Assembly (NCBI GenBank): GCA_902786205.1
Contig: CADABQ010000002.1
Location: 44,586-108,585, forward strand
Source: an uncultured Lachnospiraceae bacterium
GTDB lineage: Bacteria; Bacillota; Clostridia; Lachnospirales; Lachnospiraceae
Length of the DNA: 64,000 bases
Reading direction: 5' to 3'
Both the position numbers and the translations under genes were made by a program. The notes under the pieces were generated by a model. The model searched no databases. It saw only the letters and a list, made by a program, of their open reading frames with translations, and was not told the origin of the DNA. Shown one piece after another: positions 1 to 9,200 of the stretch (position 1 is its first letter; every line of letters starts with the position of its first letter).

Positions 1-135
1 AAGGGTGTATGGGAAAATACAACAGGCGTGATTACAGCGATTAATGAAAAGAGCCAAACAGTTACAATTAATATTGATGTGTTTGGTCGTGAGACACCAG
101 TAGAAATTAGTTTCACAGATATTAAAAAGCTTTAA
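1..135 (+). CDS. nusG: NusG C-terminal fragment (partial, 5' end outside window)
   Basis: The window opens inside a reading frame of 44 codons ending at TAA 133-135. The visible residues (GVWENTTGVITAINEKSQ, then FGRETPVEISFTDIKKL) match the KOW domain that ends NusG, including the family's FGRxTPVE signature. NusG is the transcription elongation factor that binds RNA polymerase and, through KOW, Rho or S10. Its place just before rplK is the classic secE-nusG-rplK-rplA order. The start and NGN domain lie upstream of the window. Confidence 0.9.
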   Translation, partial: KGVWENTTGVITAINEKSQTVTINIDVFGRETPVEISFTDIKKL

Positions 136-229
136 AATAATTAAAACTAGGTAAGTAATAAAGTGGGAGAATATTATAGACTATACTATAATCTTTCGCT
201 AAACCACAAATTTCAGGAGGTAAGCTATC

Positions 230-655
230 ATGGCAAAGAAAGTAGAAGGATACATTAAATTACAAATTCCTGCAGCTAAAGCTACACCAGCTCCACCAGT
301 TGGACCAGCTTTGGGTCAGCATGGTGTTAACATTGTTCAATTTACAAAGGAATTCAACGCTAGAACAGCAGGTCAGGAAGGAATGATTATTCCAGTTGTT
401 ATTACTGTTTATTCTGATAGAAGTTTTAGTTTTGTTACAAAGACTCCACCAGCAGCAGTTCTTTTAAAGAAAGCTTGTAATATTCAGTCTGGTTCAGGTG
501 AACCAAACAAGAATAAGGTTGCAACAATCTCTAAGGATAAGGTTAGAGAAATTGCAGAAACTAAGATGCCAGATTTAAATGCTGCAAGTATTGAATCTGC
601 AATGAGCATGATTGCTGGTACAGCAAGAAGTATGGGTATCGTTGTAGAAGACTAA
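230..655 (+). CDS. rplK: 50S ribosomal protein L11
   Basis: A 141-residue protein of the usual L11 length. It carries the N-terminal [18 protein letters not shown] signature and the C-terminal rRNA-binding domain ending in [16 protein letters not shown]11 binds the GTPase-associated centre of 23S rRNA and is needed for stringent-response sensing by RelA. The start is fixed by an AGGAGG ribosome site (215-220) about nine bases before ATG. It lies 94 bases after nusG and 131 before rplA. A TATAAT at 187-192 has no good -35, so a separate promoter is uncertain. Confidence 0.97.
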   Translation: MAKKVEGYIKLQIPAAKATPAPPVGPALGQHGVNIVQFTKEFNARTAGQEGMIIPVVITVYSDRSFSFVTKTPPAAVLLKKACNIQSGSGEPNKNKVATISKDKVREIAETKMPDLNAASIESAMSMIAGTARSMGIVVED

Positions 656-734
656 GATAAAAACAAGGCTAAAAAGACAGTATTCCGCAAGAACGTAATA
701 AGTGGGAGGCATTGCATTTGCTTGAATGAATGCT

Positions 735-752
735 GTTGAATACTTATTCAAC
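735..752. repeat. perfect 8-2-8 palindrome between rplK and rplA
   Basis: GTTGAATA and TATTCAAC flank a two-base centre in the 131-base rplK-rplA gap. Such a short centre fits a DNA palindrome, or an RNA hairpin with some closing pairs open. It lacks a T-run, so it is not an intrinsic terminator. It could be a processing or translational control element of rplA; its role is inferred only from position. Confidence 0.4.
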
Positions 753-786
753 AAATTAACCGATAATACCACAGGAGGTTTTCGAA

Positions 787-1479
787 ATGAAAAGAGGAAA
801 GAAATATGTAGAATCTGCAAAAAATATTGACAGAACAAAGTTATATGATGCAGATGAAGCAATTAGTTTAGTTAAAAAATCAGCTGTTGCAAAATTTGAT
901 GAAACAGTAGAAGCACATATCAGACTTGGTGTTGATGGACGTCATGCAGATCAGCAGGTTCGTGGTGCAGTTGTATTGCCACACGGAACTGGTAAGACTG
1001 TTAAGGTTCTTGTTTTTGCTAAGGGTGAAAAGGTTGCAGAAGCAGAAGCAGCTGGTGCTGATTATGTAGGTGGCGACGAATTAATTCCTAAGATCCAGAA
1101 TGAAGGATGGTTAGATTTTGATGTTGTCGTTGCAACTCCAGATATGATGGGTGTTGTAGGTCGTTTGGGACGTGTACTTGGACCTAAGGGCTTAATGCCA
1201 AACCCTAAAGCTGGTACTGTTACAATGGATGTTACAAAAGCTGTTGCAGATATCAAAGCTGGTAAGATTGAATATAGATTGGACAAGGCTAATATTATCC
1301 ATGTTCCAGTTGGAAAAGCATCTTTCTCAGAAGAACAGTTAAATGAAAACTTTGCTACATTGATGGAAGCAATCAATAAAGCAAAGCCAGCTTCATGTAA
1401 AGGTCAGTATTTAAGAAGTGTTACATTGGCTTCTACAATGGGACCTGGTGTGAAATTAAATACAGTTAAGCTTGCTTAA
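787..1479 (+). CDS. rplA: 50S ribosomal protein L1
   Basis: A 230-residue protein of normal L1 length. The family core [20 protein letters not shown] followed by [15 protein letters not shown] is intact. L1 forms the mobile stalk at the ribosomal E site and, in many bacteria, represses its own operon by binding mRNA. AGGAGG (773-778) precedes the ATG. An intrinsic terminator follows within 15 bases, so rplK-rplA end the transcript here; in most Firmicutes rplJ-rplL-rpoB-rpoC would come next. Confidence 0.97.
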   Translation: MKRGKKYVESAKNIDRTKLYDADEAISLVKKSAVAKFDETVEAHIRLGVDGRHADQQVRGAVVLPHGTGKTVKVLVFAKGEKVAEAEAAGADYVGGDELIPKIQNEGWLDFDVVVATPDMMGVVGRLGRVLGPKGLMPNPKAGTVTMDVTKAVADIKAGKIEYRLDKANIIHVPVGKASFSEEQLNENFATLMEAINKAKPASCKGQYLRSVTLASTMGPGVKLNTVKLA

Positions 1480-1492
1480 TGATGAAATCGAA

Positions 1493-1519
1493 AGCCACTA
1501 CGAAAGTAGTGGCTTTTTT
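1493..1519 (+). terminator. Rho-independent terminator after rplA
   Basis: Nine-base arms AGCCACTAC / GTAGTGGCT around a GAAA loop are followed directly by a T-run. The stem is perfect and lies 13 bases after the rplA stop, so this is a strong operon end. Confidence 0.93.
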
Positions 1520-1567
1520 GCTTTATAGGAAAGTTTGCCTATAGCACAAAAAAGCTCTGATGGATTC

Positions 1568-1596
1568 TTGTATCTGATATGAAACTGTGATATACT
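1568..1596 (+). promoter_or_regulatory. sigma-A type promoter of nadBC
   Basis: TTGTAT (1568-1573) and TATACT (1591-1596) are spaced by exactly 17 bases, between the rplA terminator and nadB. This fits a housekeeping promoter. I did not recognise a NiaR or NadR operator around it. Confidence 0.7.
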
Positions 1597-1651
1597 AAAA
1601 CGAATAGGTATAGGTTTTATAAAAATACAATGCCAGAGAGGTAAGAGAAAG

Positions 1652-2941
1652 ATGGTTAAGATAGAACAAAAAATCGACATAATAATAGTAGGAACAGGAG
1701 CGGCTGGATTATTTTGTGCCTTGCAGTATCCAGAAGATAAAAATATTCTGATGGTTACAAAAGAAAAGGTAGATTTAAGTGATTCTTTTTTAGCACAAGG
1801 TGGAATTTGCGTATTAAAAGATGAAGCAGACTATGATTCGTATTTTGAAGATACGATGCGTGCAGGTCATTATGAAAATAACAAAGAGTCTGTGGATTTG
1901 ATGATTCGAAAATCACAGGAGATTATTCAGGATTTAATAAGTTATGGTGTTGAATTTGAAAAAGAAAATGGAAAATTAGCTTTTACAAGAGAAGGTGCAC
2001 ATTCTACAGCTCGTATCCTTTACCATGAAGATTTGACTGGTAAAGAAATCAGTACAAAATTATGGAATCGTGTAGCTGAAAGAAAAAATGTTACCATTTG
2101 TGAGTATACTACAATGCTTGATTTGGTGTGCAAGGATAATATGTGCTATGGAATCATTGTAAAAGATGAAGAGGGTAATGTGCAGAAAATCACAGCGGAT
2201 TATGTGATATTAGCAAGTGGAGGAGTTGGTGGTCTGTTCGAACATTCTACAAATTTCCCACATCTAACAGGAGATGCATTGGCCATTGCTTTGAAAAACA
2301 AAATTAAATTAAAAGATATAAACTATATTCAGATACATCCGACTACATTATATTCTAAGAAGCCTGGCAGAAGATTTTTGATTTCTGAATCTGTAAGAGG
2401 AGAAGGGGCAAAGCTCTATAACAAAAATATGGAACGTTTTGTGGATGAGTTATTACCACGCGATGTCTTAACTGCAAAAATAAGAGAACAAATGAAGAAA
2501 GATGGAACTGATTTTGTATGGTTGTCTATGCAAGATATGGGCGAAGAAGAAATAAAAAAACGTTTTCCAAATATCTATAAAAAGTGCATGGAAGAGGGAT
2601 ATGATCCGTCTAAAGAGTGTATACCAGTGACGCCAGCGCAACATTATTTTATGGGTGGAATTTGGGTTGATATTAATAGCAAGACTTCTATGGAGCATTT
2701 ATATGCAATAGGAGAGAATAGCTGTAATGGTGTGCATGGGGCAAATCGACTTGCTAGTAATTCTTTGCTTGAGAGTCTTGTGTTTGCTAAAGCTGCGGCA
2801 GCGCAAATAAAGGAAAAATATACAGCGATACATACGGACCTTAATGTTGATTTAGAAAAGTATAAAAATTTTGATAAATTAGAGGCAGAATATAAAAAGA
2901 TGGTTTTAGATGAGATGGAAAGGATGAAAAAGCATGTATAA
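1652..2941 (+). CDS. nadB: L-aspartate oxidase (short form)
   Basis: A flavoprotein that oxidises L-aspartate to iminoaspartate, the first step of de novo NAD synthesis. The FAD-binding GTGAAGLFCAL motif is near residue 15, with SDSFLAQGGI at ~47-56, the active-site region TREGAHSTARILYHEDLTGK at ~112-131, and HPTT plus SVRGEGAKLYN later. The C-terminal dinucleotide segment GENSCNGVHGANRLASNSLL is present. At 429 residues it is about 100 shorter than the E. coli enzyme because most of the C-terminal helical domain is missing. It overlaps nadC by eight bases. No nadA, the usual partner, is in this window. RBS: GAGAGGTAAG before ATG. Confidence 0.9.
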   Translation: MVKIEQKIDIIIVGTGAAGLFCALQYPEDKNILMVTKEKVDLSDSFLAQGGICVLKDEADYDSYFEDTMRAGHYENNKESVDLMIRKSQEIIQDLISYGVEFEKENGKLAFTREGAHSTARILYHEDLTGKEISTKLWNRVAERKNVTICEYTTMLDLVCKDNMCYGIIVKDEEGNVQKITADYVILASGGVGGLFEHSTNFPHLTGDALAIALKNKIKLKDINYIQIHPTTLYSKKPGRRFLISESVRGEGAKLYNKNMERFVDELLPRDVLTAKIREQMKKDGTDFVWLSMQDMGEEEIKKRFPNIYKKCMEEGYDPSKECIPVTPAQHYFMGGIWVDINSKTSMEHLYAIGENSCNGVHGANRLASNSLLESLVFAKAAAAQIKEKYTAIHTDLNVDLEKYKNFDKLEAEYKKMVLDEMERMKKHV

Positions 2942-3788
2942 TAAAGCTACTATGAAAATAAATGTAGATGAATTGATTTGGATGGCATTAAAGGAAGATA
3001 TAACAAGTGAGGATATTACTACAAATGCTATCATGCGGGAGGATAAACAGGGTCAGGCGCAACTTCTTTGTAAACAGGATGGTGTGATTGCAGGGTTAGA
3101 TGTGTTTGAACGTGTGTTTAAATTGTTAGATGAAAATACACAGGTCGAATTTAATTTTAAAGATGGAGATTATGTGAAAAATGGAGATTTACTTGCTATA
3201 GTAACAGGTGATATTCGTACTATTTTAACAGGAGAACGTGTGGCATTGAACTATTTGCAGAGAATGAGTGGAATTGCTACACATACTAGAAAATTAGTAG
3301 AACTGCTTGGCGATGCAAAGACAAAGTTATTAGATACTAGAAAAACAACTCCCAATATGCGCATTTTTGAAAAATATGCAGTTAAGGTTGGTGGTGGCAC
3401 AAATCACAGATACAATCTATCGGATGGAATATTGATCAAAGATAATCATATCGGTGCAGCGGGAGGAATAAAAAAAGCAGTTGAGATGGCGAAAGAATAT
3501 GCTCCGTTTGTACGTAAAATTGAAGTTGAAGTAGAGAATTTAGAACAGGTTAAGGAAGCGTTGGAAGCTGGAGCTGACATTATAATGCTCGATAACATGG
3601 ACAATGCGACGATGAAAGAAGCTGTTTGTTTGATTGATGGAAAGGCTGAAACAGAGTGTTCTGGAAATGTAACGGCAGAGCGCGTAAAGGACATTATTGA
3701 AACTGGTGTAGATTATGTTTCATGTGGTGCATTGACACATTCATCACCAATTATGGATGTTTCCCTTAAAAATTTGCATGCAATCTAA
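2934..3788 (+). CDS. nadC: nicotinate-nucleotide pyrophosphorylase (carboxylating)
   Basis: Quinolinate phosphoribosyltransferase, which makes nicotinate mononucleotide from quinolinate and PRPP. Visible family features are EDITSEDITT near the N-terminus, GERVALNYLQRMSGIAT, the TRKTTP motif, GGGTNHRYNLSDGILIKDNH, and ADIIMLDNMDN near the end. The 284-residue length is normal. The ATG at 2934 overlaps the nadB end with an AAAGGA upstream; a second ATG at 2952 is a possible start. The overlap implies translational coupling with nadB. Confidence 0.93.
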   Translation: MYNKATMKINVDELIWMALKEDITSEDITTNAIMREDKQGQAQLLCKQDGVIAGLDVFERVFKLLDENTQVEFNFKDGDYVKNGDLLAIVTGDIRTILTGERVALNYLQRMSGIATHTRKLVELLGDAKTKLLDTRKTTPNMRIFEKYAVKVGGGTNHRYNLSDGILIKDNHIGAAGGIKKAVEMAKEYAPFVRKIEVEVENLEQVKEALEAGADIIMLDNMDNATMKEAVCLIDGKAETECSGNVTAERVKDIIETGVDYVSCGALTHSSPIMDVSLKNLHAI

Positions 3789-3847
3789 AAAATATCATAG
3801 AAAATCTAATTTACAGAGAAAATTTCAAAATCTCAAACAATTTATAA

Positions 3848-3899
3848 GGAAAAGTTTGCTTATGTATTTATAAGCAAACTTTTCCTGTATTTTTTTTAT
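3848..3899. terminator. strong terminator after nadC, possibly bidirectional
   Basis: Perfect 16-base arms (3848-3863 and 3870-3885) around a six-base loop, with a T-run from 3890. It ends the nadBC transcript. A-rich flanking sequence upstream may let it act on the minus strand as well. Confidence 0.9.
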
Positions 3900-4127
3900 T
3901 ACCTGAAATATTTATTTGTTCAAAAACATCCATAAATATCTAGTGTATTTCCATTTTCTTCTATTTCGAGCTTCTTATTCTATTACATCATATATTTTTA
4001 TCAACGTCTACGTAAGTAAATTTTTACCTTGCAATAATATGAATTGTATTGTTTTTAACTTGCTGTCTGTGTAGGTTGACTTAAAGTCCGTTCTTAGAAG
4101 GTTTTTTTAAAACAAACTAGCATTACA
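3900..4127. other. AT-rich gap with no gene seen
   Basis: About 230 bases between the nadC terminator and the 3' end of the minus-strand deacetylase. No open frame with a ribosome site and no clear hairpin with a T-run on the minus strand was found. Confidence 0.5.
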
Positions 4128-4922
4128 TTAATCTTTTTTTGTTTCCTTATCTAATGAAATTTGTCGTCCTTCATGATTAATTTCGTAGTTATCCTTATAA
4201 ATTAATTTGGATATTGGAACAATTTCAAATCCTTTTTTTTGTAAACCTTCGATTACTGCAGGTAAAGCATCTTTTGTATATTTAGCACCATTATGCATTA
4301 GTATTATAGAACCATTTCCAAGTGCCTTATGATTTAAAACTGTAGATACAATAGCATCGACACCATAATTTTTCCAGTCTAGACTATCCACATCCCACTG
4401 GATACAATAACAATTACATTTTGCCACTGTTTCAACTAATGTATCATTATAATCCCCATAAGGAGGACGAAATAATTGAGGTGTTTTTTTTGTAAGTTCT
4501 CTAACTTTTTCATTCACAAGTGTAATTTCTTTTTCACACTCTGTAGCGGATAATTGCGACATTTGTTTGTGATTCTGGCTATGGTTTCCCAAATCATGGC
4601 CTGCTTTCGCAATGTTTTTGACGTCATCTGGATACTGATCTACCCAACCACCGGTCATAAAAAATGTTACCTTTATATTATACTTACTTAATACATCTAA
4701 AATTGCCTGTGTATCTTCGTTTCCCCATGCTGCATCAAAACTTAGACTAACTTGTGGTTTTTCTTTTTCTACACAATAAATTGGCAACTTTTTCTCTTGA
4801 GAGGCAACATAAACGGATACTGCATCGGATAAGGAGTAAACTCCGATTATCACAAGTAAAAAAGCCGACAAAGCTATCAATCCCACTTTTATGCATTTTG
4901 CCATTTCTTCATTTTGATTCAT
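4128..4922 (-). CDS. membrane-anchored polysaccharide deacetylase (PdaB-like)
   Basis: A NodB-fold, carbohydrate esterase 4 type deacetylase. The chosen ATG at 4922 has GGTGA just upstream; the frame stays open further upstream but without a ribosome site. Residues ~9-31 form a membrane segment or uncleaved signal. Motif 1 reads SLSFDAAWGNEDT rather than TFDDG, as in sporulation-type PdaB proteins; motif 2 is HSQNH, motif 3 LFRPPYG, and motif 5 MHNG in place of the usual LHD. The substrate is probably peptidoglycan or another N-acetylated glycan outside the membrane. The changed first and last motifs leave activity uncertain. Confidence 0.82.
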   Translation of the reverse strand: MNQNEEMAKCIKVGLIALSAFLLVIIGVYSLSDAVSVYVASQEKKLPIYCVEKEKPQVSLSFDAAWGNEDTQAILDVLSKYNIKVTFFMTGGWVDQYPDDVKNIAKAGHDLGNHSQNHKQMSQLSATECEKEITLVNEKVRELTKKTPQLFRPPYGDYNDTLVETVAKCNCYCIQWDVDSLDWKNYGVDAIVSTVLNHKALGNGSIILMHNGAKYTKDALPAVIEGLQKKGFEIVPISKLIYKDNYEINHEGRQISLDKETKKD

Positions 4923-5181
4923 ATAATCACCATTTTGCATTATAAATACTATATGAAGACTTTCGAGTATATATTCCGCTCCTTTATGGATGTCAAAACA
5001 AGACAAAATAAAATGTATTCATAAAGTTTAATATAGAAAAATGTCCGTATATGGAAAAGTGGAAAGTAGACGATAAATTTGAAAATATGTTATAATAATG
5101 GAGAAAATTTGAGGTTAGAATTTTTTGATAGGAAGGAATATCGCATGGTTGAGAAAAAATATATTAAAAAAGTTTTTAACA

Positions 5182-5340
5182 TTAGCAAGCAACTCTCCCA
5201 CCTCTATTGCGTAGAACAATAAGTGGTGGGTGGGGATTTGTTTGTATCAGGAGGGAGACAGGCCCCTTCTGATATGCTGCGATAGCAGCTAATTGTGTTA
5301 CGAGCAAGTAGCAGAGCGAATTGCGAATATCCACTTGACT
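5182..5340 (+). repeat. structured intergenic element, copy 1 (shared tail 5302-5332)
   Basis: Within the 5007-5407 gap lies a GC-richer stretch with several possible stems: CCCACC with GTGGG, TATCAG with CTGATA around a G-run/C-run, and GCTGC-gata-GCAGC (near 5278-5289). It ends in a 31-base segment (5302-5332) that matches 24338-24368 at 25 of 31 positions, sharing AAGTAGCA and ATTGCGAAT. It lies ~75 bases upstream of the small secreted protein. The rest of the gap has a TATAAT at 5091-5096 without a clear -35. It could be a dispersed repeat or a structured leader RNA. Confidence 0.45.
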
Positions 5341-5407
5341 AGTAAGAAGGAAGTCTAGGGATGTAGTGGTTAAATGGGACAAGAGAAAAAAGGAAAGAAG
5401 GAAATAT

Positions 5408-6076
5408 ATGGATAAAAAGAAGCGGAGGAGCTTTACTGGACTTATATTATTGATTTTAGTAATATTTGCTATAGTGCTTGATGTGTCAATGCCTATGCAG
5501 GCAGCGACAAAAAGTGAAGGAAAAGATACGTTAGATATTGTTAATTTTTCGATGAGTAAATATGCGCCGTTAACAGCGGGGATTCCGCTTGGGATTTCGG
5601 CAAAAGGAACTGGAGGGAGCGGAAGTTATCGGTACAAATTTTGTGTGATAGATAAAGAAGAGAATGTTGCCGTGTATTATAGAGATTATGCAAGGGAAAA
5701 TAAAGCAACATGGATTCCCAAAAAGCAGGGAAATTATGAAATTTTTGTTTTTGTAAAAGATGTGAGTTCAGGTGAGATAATAAGTAGTGTAAAAGAATTT
5801 CAAATTGTAAGAGCTATTGCAGTAAAGAAGATTCAAATAGTAAAGCGAAAGAAAAAAACAGTATTATTTCGTATCAAAGCAAGTGGATATGGTCGTTTAC
5901 AATATAAAATTGTAGCAAAGCGAGTAAAAGGGAAAAGTATAACAATAAAAAAATATGACAGAAACACGGTCTACAAATACAAATTTAAGAAAGCAGGAAC
6001 TTATGCAATTTCTTTTTACATTAAAGATGGAAATGGCGCGGAAAAACTTCAAAAAAAGAAGTTAGTTGTAAAATAG
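5408..6076 (+). CDS. secreted protein made of the amylase C-terminal (Y_Y_Y-like) module
   Basis: A 222-residue protein from ATG 5408, with AAGGAA seven bases upstream; an in-frame ATG at 5366 lacks a ribosome site. Basic residues then a hydrophobic stretch (~8-30, ending MPMQAAT) form a signal peptide or anchor. The remainder is two beta-rich repeats: GSGSYRYKFCVID ... ATWIPKKQGNYEIFVFVKD, then a Lys-rich repeat ending in KKAGTYAISFYIKDGNG. This matches the last ~175 residues of the neighbouring amylase in order and key residues, and resembles triple-tyrosine (Y_Y_Y) modules. The Lys-rich tail suggests wall or glycan binding; that is inference. There is no sortase motif. Confidence 0.75.
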   Translation: MDKKKRRSFTGLILLILVIFAIVLDVSMPMQAATKSEGKDTLDIVNFSMSKYAPLTAGIPLGISAKGTGGSGSYRYKFCVIDKEENVAVYYRDYARENKATWIPKKQGNYEIFVFVKDVSSGEIISSVKEFQIVRAIAVKKIQIVKRKKKTVLFRIKASGYGRLQYKIVAKRVKGKSITIKKYDRNTVYKYKFKKAGTYAISFYIKDGNGAEKLQKKKLVVK

Positions 6077-6206
6077 GGATACCGAGTCAAAAAATTTTGG
6101 AGAATACATATAAAAAGATAAAAAAATGATAGATTTATAAGGTATTTTACAGACGGGAATTGAAAATAAGATTGAAACATTTTGGCAACAAATTTGAAAT
6201 AATCAA

Positions 6207-6235
6207 TTGCTAAATTTGTGAATAAGTGTTAAAAT
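6207..6235 (+). promoter_or_regulatory. possible sigma-A promoter of the amylase gene
   Basis: TTGCTA (6207-6212) and TAAAAT (6230-6235) are 17 bases apart, ~55 bases upstream of the ATG. The match is moderate. No catabolite-response (cre) site was recognised with confidence. Confidence 0.45.
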
Positions 6236-6288
6236 GAATTAGTTAACATAGCATATTATAGTAAAAATGTCTAGAAGGAGGAAAAAAT

Positions 6289-9200
6289 ATGGTTAATGAA
6301 AAACTGAAAAAAGCATTAGCAGTTGCAATGGCAGCAACGTTAGTTGCCACTAGTTTTCCAGCTGCTAGTTACACAAAAGTTTTGGAAGCGCATGCAAAAA
6401 CAACCAAAACAAGTGTGACAAGTACCTCGGTAGGAGATACTGACGTTTCAAAAGATGATGATGGTGTGTACAAAGTGACAATGGATGATACCGGATATAT
6501 TACTGCAGATGGTGCAGAATATGATCCAGATGGTGATTTCAAAGGCAATGAAAATACTCCGTTCTCATGGGATAATGCCAGTGTGTATTTTGTAATCACA
6601 GACCGATTTAAAAATGGAGATAAATCAAATGATCATTCTTATGGTCGTTCAGGAACAAGTGATACAGTACCTGCATCATACAAAAGCACATTTCAAAGTG
6701 TTGCAGGAAGTTATGCAGCTACAGGTGAAAAGGACAATGCGTCTTATGAATCACGAGTAGGAACATTCCATGGTGGAGATTTAAAAGGTTTAACAGAGTA
6801 CATTGATAATGGCTATTTTGATGCCTTGGGAACAAATGCAATTTGGATTACGGCACCGTATGAACAGGTACATGGTGGAGTATTTGCAGGTGGATTTAAA
6901 CATTATGCATATCATGGTTATTATGCACTGGATTATACGGAAGTAGATGCCAATATGGGTACGGAAGAGGACTTACATAAGTTTATTGATACGGCACATG
7001 AACATGGTATTCGTGTTATCTTTGATGTGGTAATGAATCATAGTGGATATCCAGATTCTTATACAATTGCCGAATATTATGGTGCTGATAGTAAATTATT
7101 AACATCAAAGTGGCAAAAATCTTATTTTGATGTAAATGAATCGCAGTATCAGTGGTGGATGGATTATGACAAAGAATCACAGGATAAGTCAAATTTCGGA
7201 GCAATCAATTATACAAGTGAATGGAATAATAGCTGGTATACAACTGCTTGGGAACGAATGGTAGCTGGCAGATACAGTGACGGATACACTGGAACAGAAA
7301 GTGGAGACGAAGTAACATATTGTAGTGCAGGTCTTCCGGACTTTAAGACAGAAGATTCTTCAGGTAAGCCTTTACCAGATATTTTAAATAAAAAATGGGC
7401 AAAAGAAGATCAATTGGCAAAGAAGAAAGAAGAAACTAATAAGATGCTAAAAGCCTGTGGATATGGAGAAATTGGATCTGCATCTGTAAAACAGTACTTG
7501 GTAGCGTGGTTAGCAAATTGGGTACGTGAATACGGTGTAGATGGTTTCCGTTGCGATACGGCAAAGCATGTTACAATCGACTGTTGGGAAGACTTAAATA
7601 CACAGTGTAATAAGGCATTAAAAGTGTGGAGAAGTAATAATTCGGACAAAGCTTGTTCCAAATGGACAGATAATTTCTGGATGACAGGAGAGGTATATGA
7701 TCAAGGTTTATCTATGACTTATCAGGGAACTGATTTTTCAAAGGCATTTGATTCTCTGATTAACTTCAAATTTCAGGGAGTTGCAGGACAGAAGGGTAGT
7801 GCATTAGATTCTACTTATTCTAGCTATGCAAGCTATTGTAATAAAGGTACAAAGGAAAATGCATTAAGTTATGTTTCTTCACATGATAAGGGAATAGGAG
7901 CAAGAGGAGCAAGTGTAGGAACTGCTTTATTACTTTGCCCTGGTGGTGTACAGACTTATTATGGTGATGAAACATCGAGACAAGCGGGTGGAGGTAGTGG
8001 TGATCAACCTTCACGTTCTCAAATGACATGGAATGATACAGCATGTCTTGCTAACTGGCAAAAAGTGGGACGTTTTAGAAGAAATCACATAGCAGTAGGT
8101 GCAGGAAAGCATAAGAAGCTTGCAGATAGTCCATATACATTTAGCAGAACATACAAAGGAAAGGCTACAGTAGGTGCAGAAGCAAAATCAGATTACGAAG
8201 ATAAAGTTGTAGTTTCTCTTCCAACTACTTCTGGTACATTTGATGTGCCTGTAGGAGATGTATTTGCGGATAAAACTACAGTCGTAGATGAGTATTCAGG
8301 CGAACAATACACAGTAAAAGACGGAAAAGTAACAGGTGTTACTTGTGATAATAATGGTGTTATTCTTTTGGCAGAACCAACAGAAGATCCAACACCAAAA
8401 GCAAAAGTTACAGCTAGCGTAGGAGATAAGAGTGCTTATACAGAAGACAAATTTACAACAACAATTAAGACTGAGAATGTGACAGATGCAACTTACCAGA
8501 TTAATGACTGTACACCTGTTTCTTTCAAAGATAGTGCAGATATTACAATTGGAGAAGACACAGCATATGAAGAGACAACAACTGTGAAAGTAACAGGAAA
8601 GTCAAGTGTTGATTCGTCAGAAGTAAGCAAGACATTTACTTATAAACGTAGTAAAGAGCCAACTGTTGGACAGGCAAGTGAAGGTTTGTATGTACGTGTA
8701 AAGAAGAGTGATTTTGATAAAGAACCACAAATATATGTATATGGAACAGATACTAATGGTAAAGCAAAAGAATATACATCTGCATGGCCTGGTACTACGA
8801 TGGAATTAGATTCAACAGGCGAATATTATGTATATAATAATGCAGAGATTACATCAAAGGTAAATGTTATTGTTCATTCGTATATTGCTTCTGCTACAGA
8901 TAAACCTAGCTGGAGAAGTACACCTGATATGAAAGATCCTGATCCAGTAGAAGGATCTGTAGAGTTAGAAAAGGGAGCTACAGACGGAACATTTAAGAAA
9001 ATTACCCTTGCAACCGGTGAAAAGGCAACTGTAACAGTTAAATATGTAGATAGCCAGGATAAGGAATTAAAGACTATTACACGTGTAGGTGCAGTGGATG
9101 CCGATTATACTGTATATGCACCAAAAACATTGTCTACGGTTTCTGGATATGAGTTGGCAGAAGGACAAGATACTTCAAAGACAGGAAAGTTTACAGCAGA

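Noticed and set aside
5182..5382. Minus-strand 66-residue frame in the structured element
   Set aside because: It lies wholly in the stem-rich repeat, lacks a ribosome site, and reads as low-complexity sequence.
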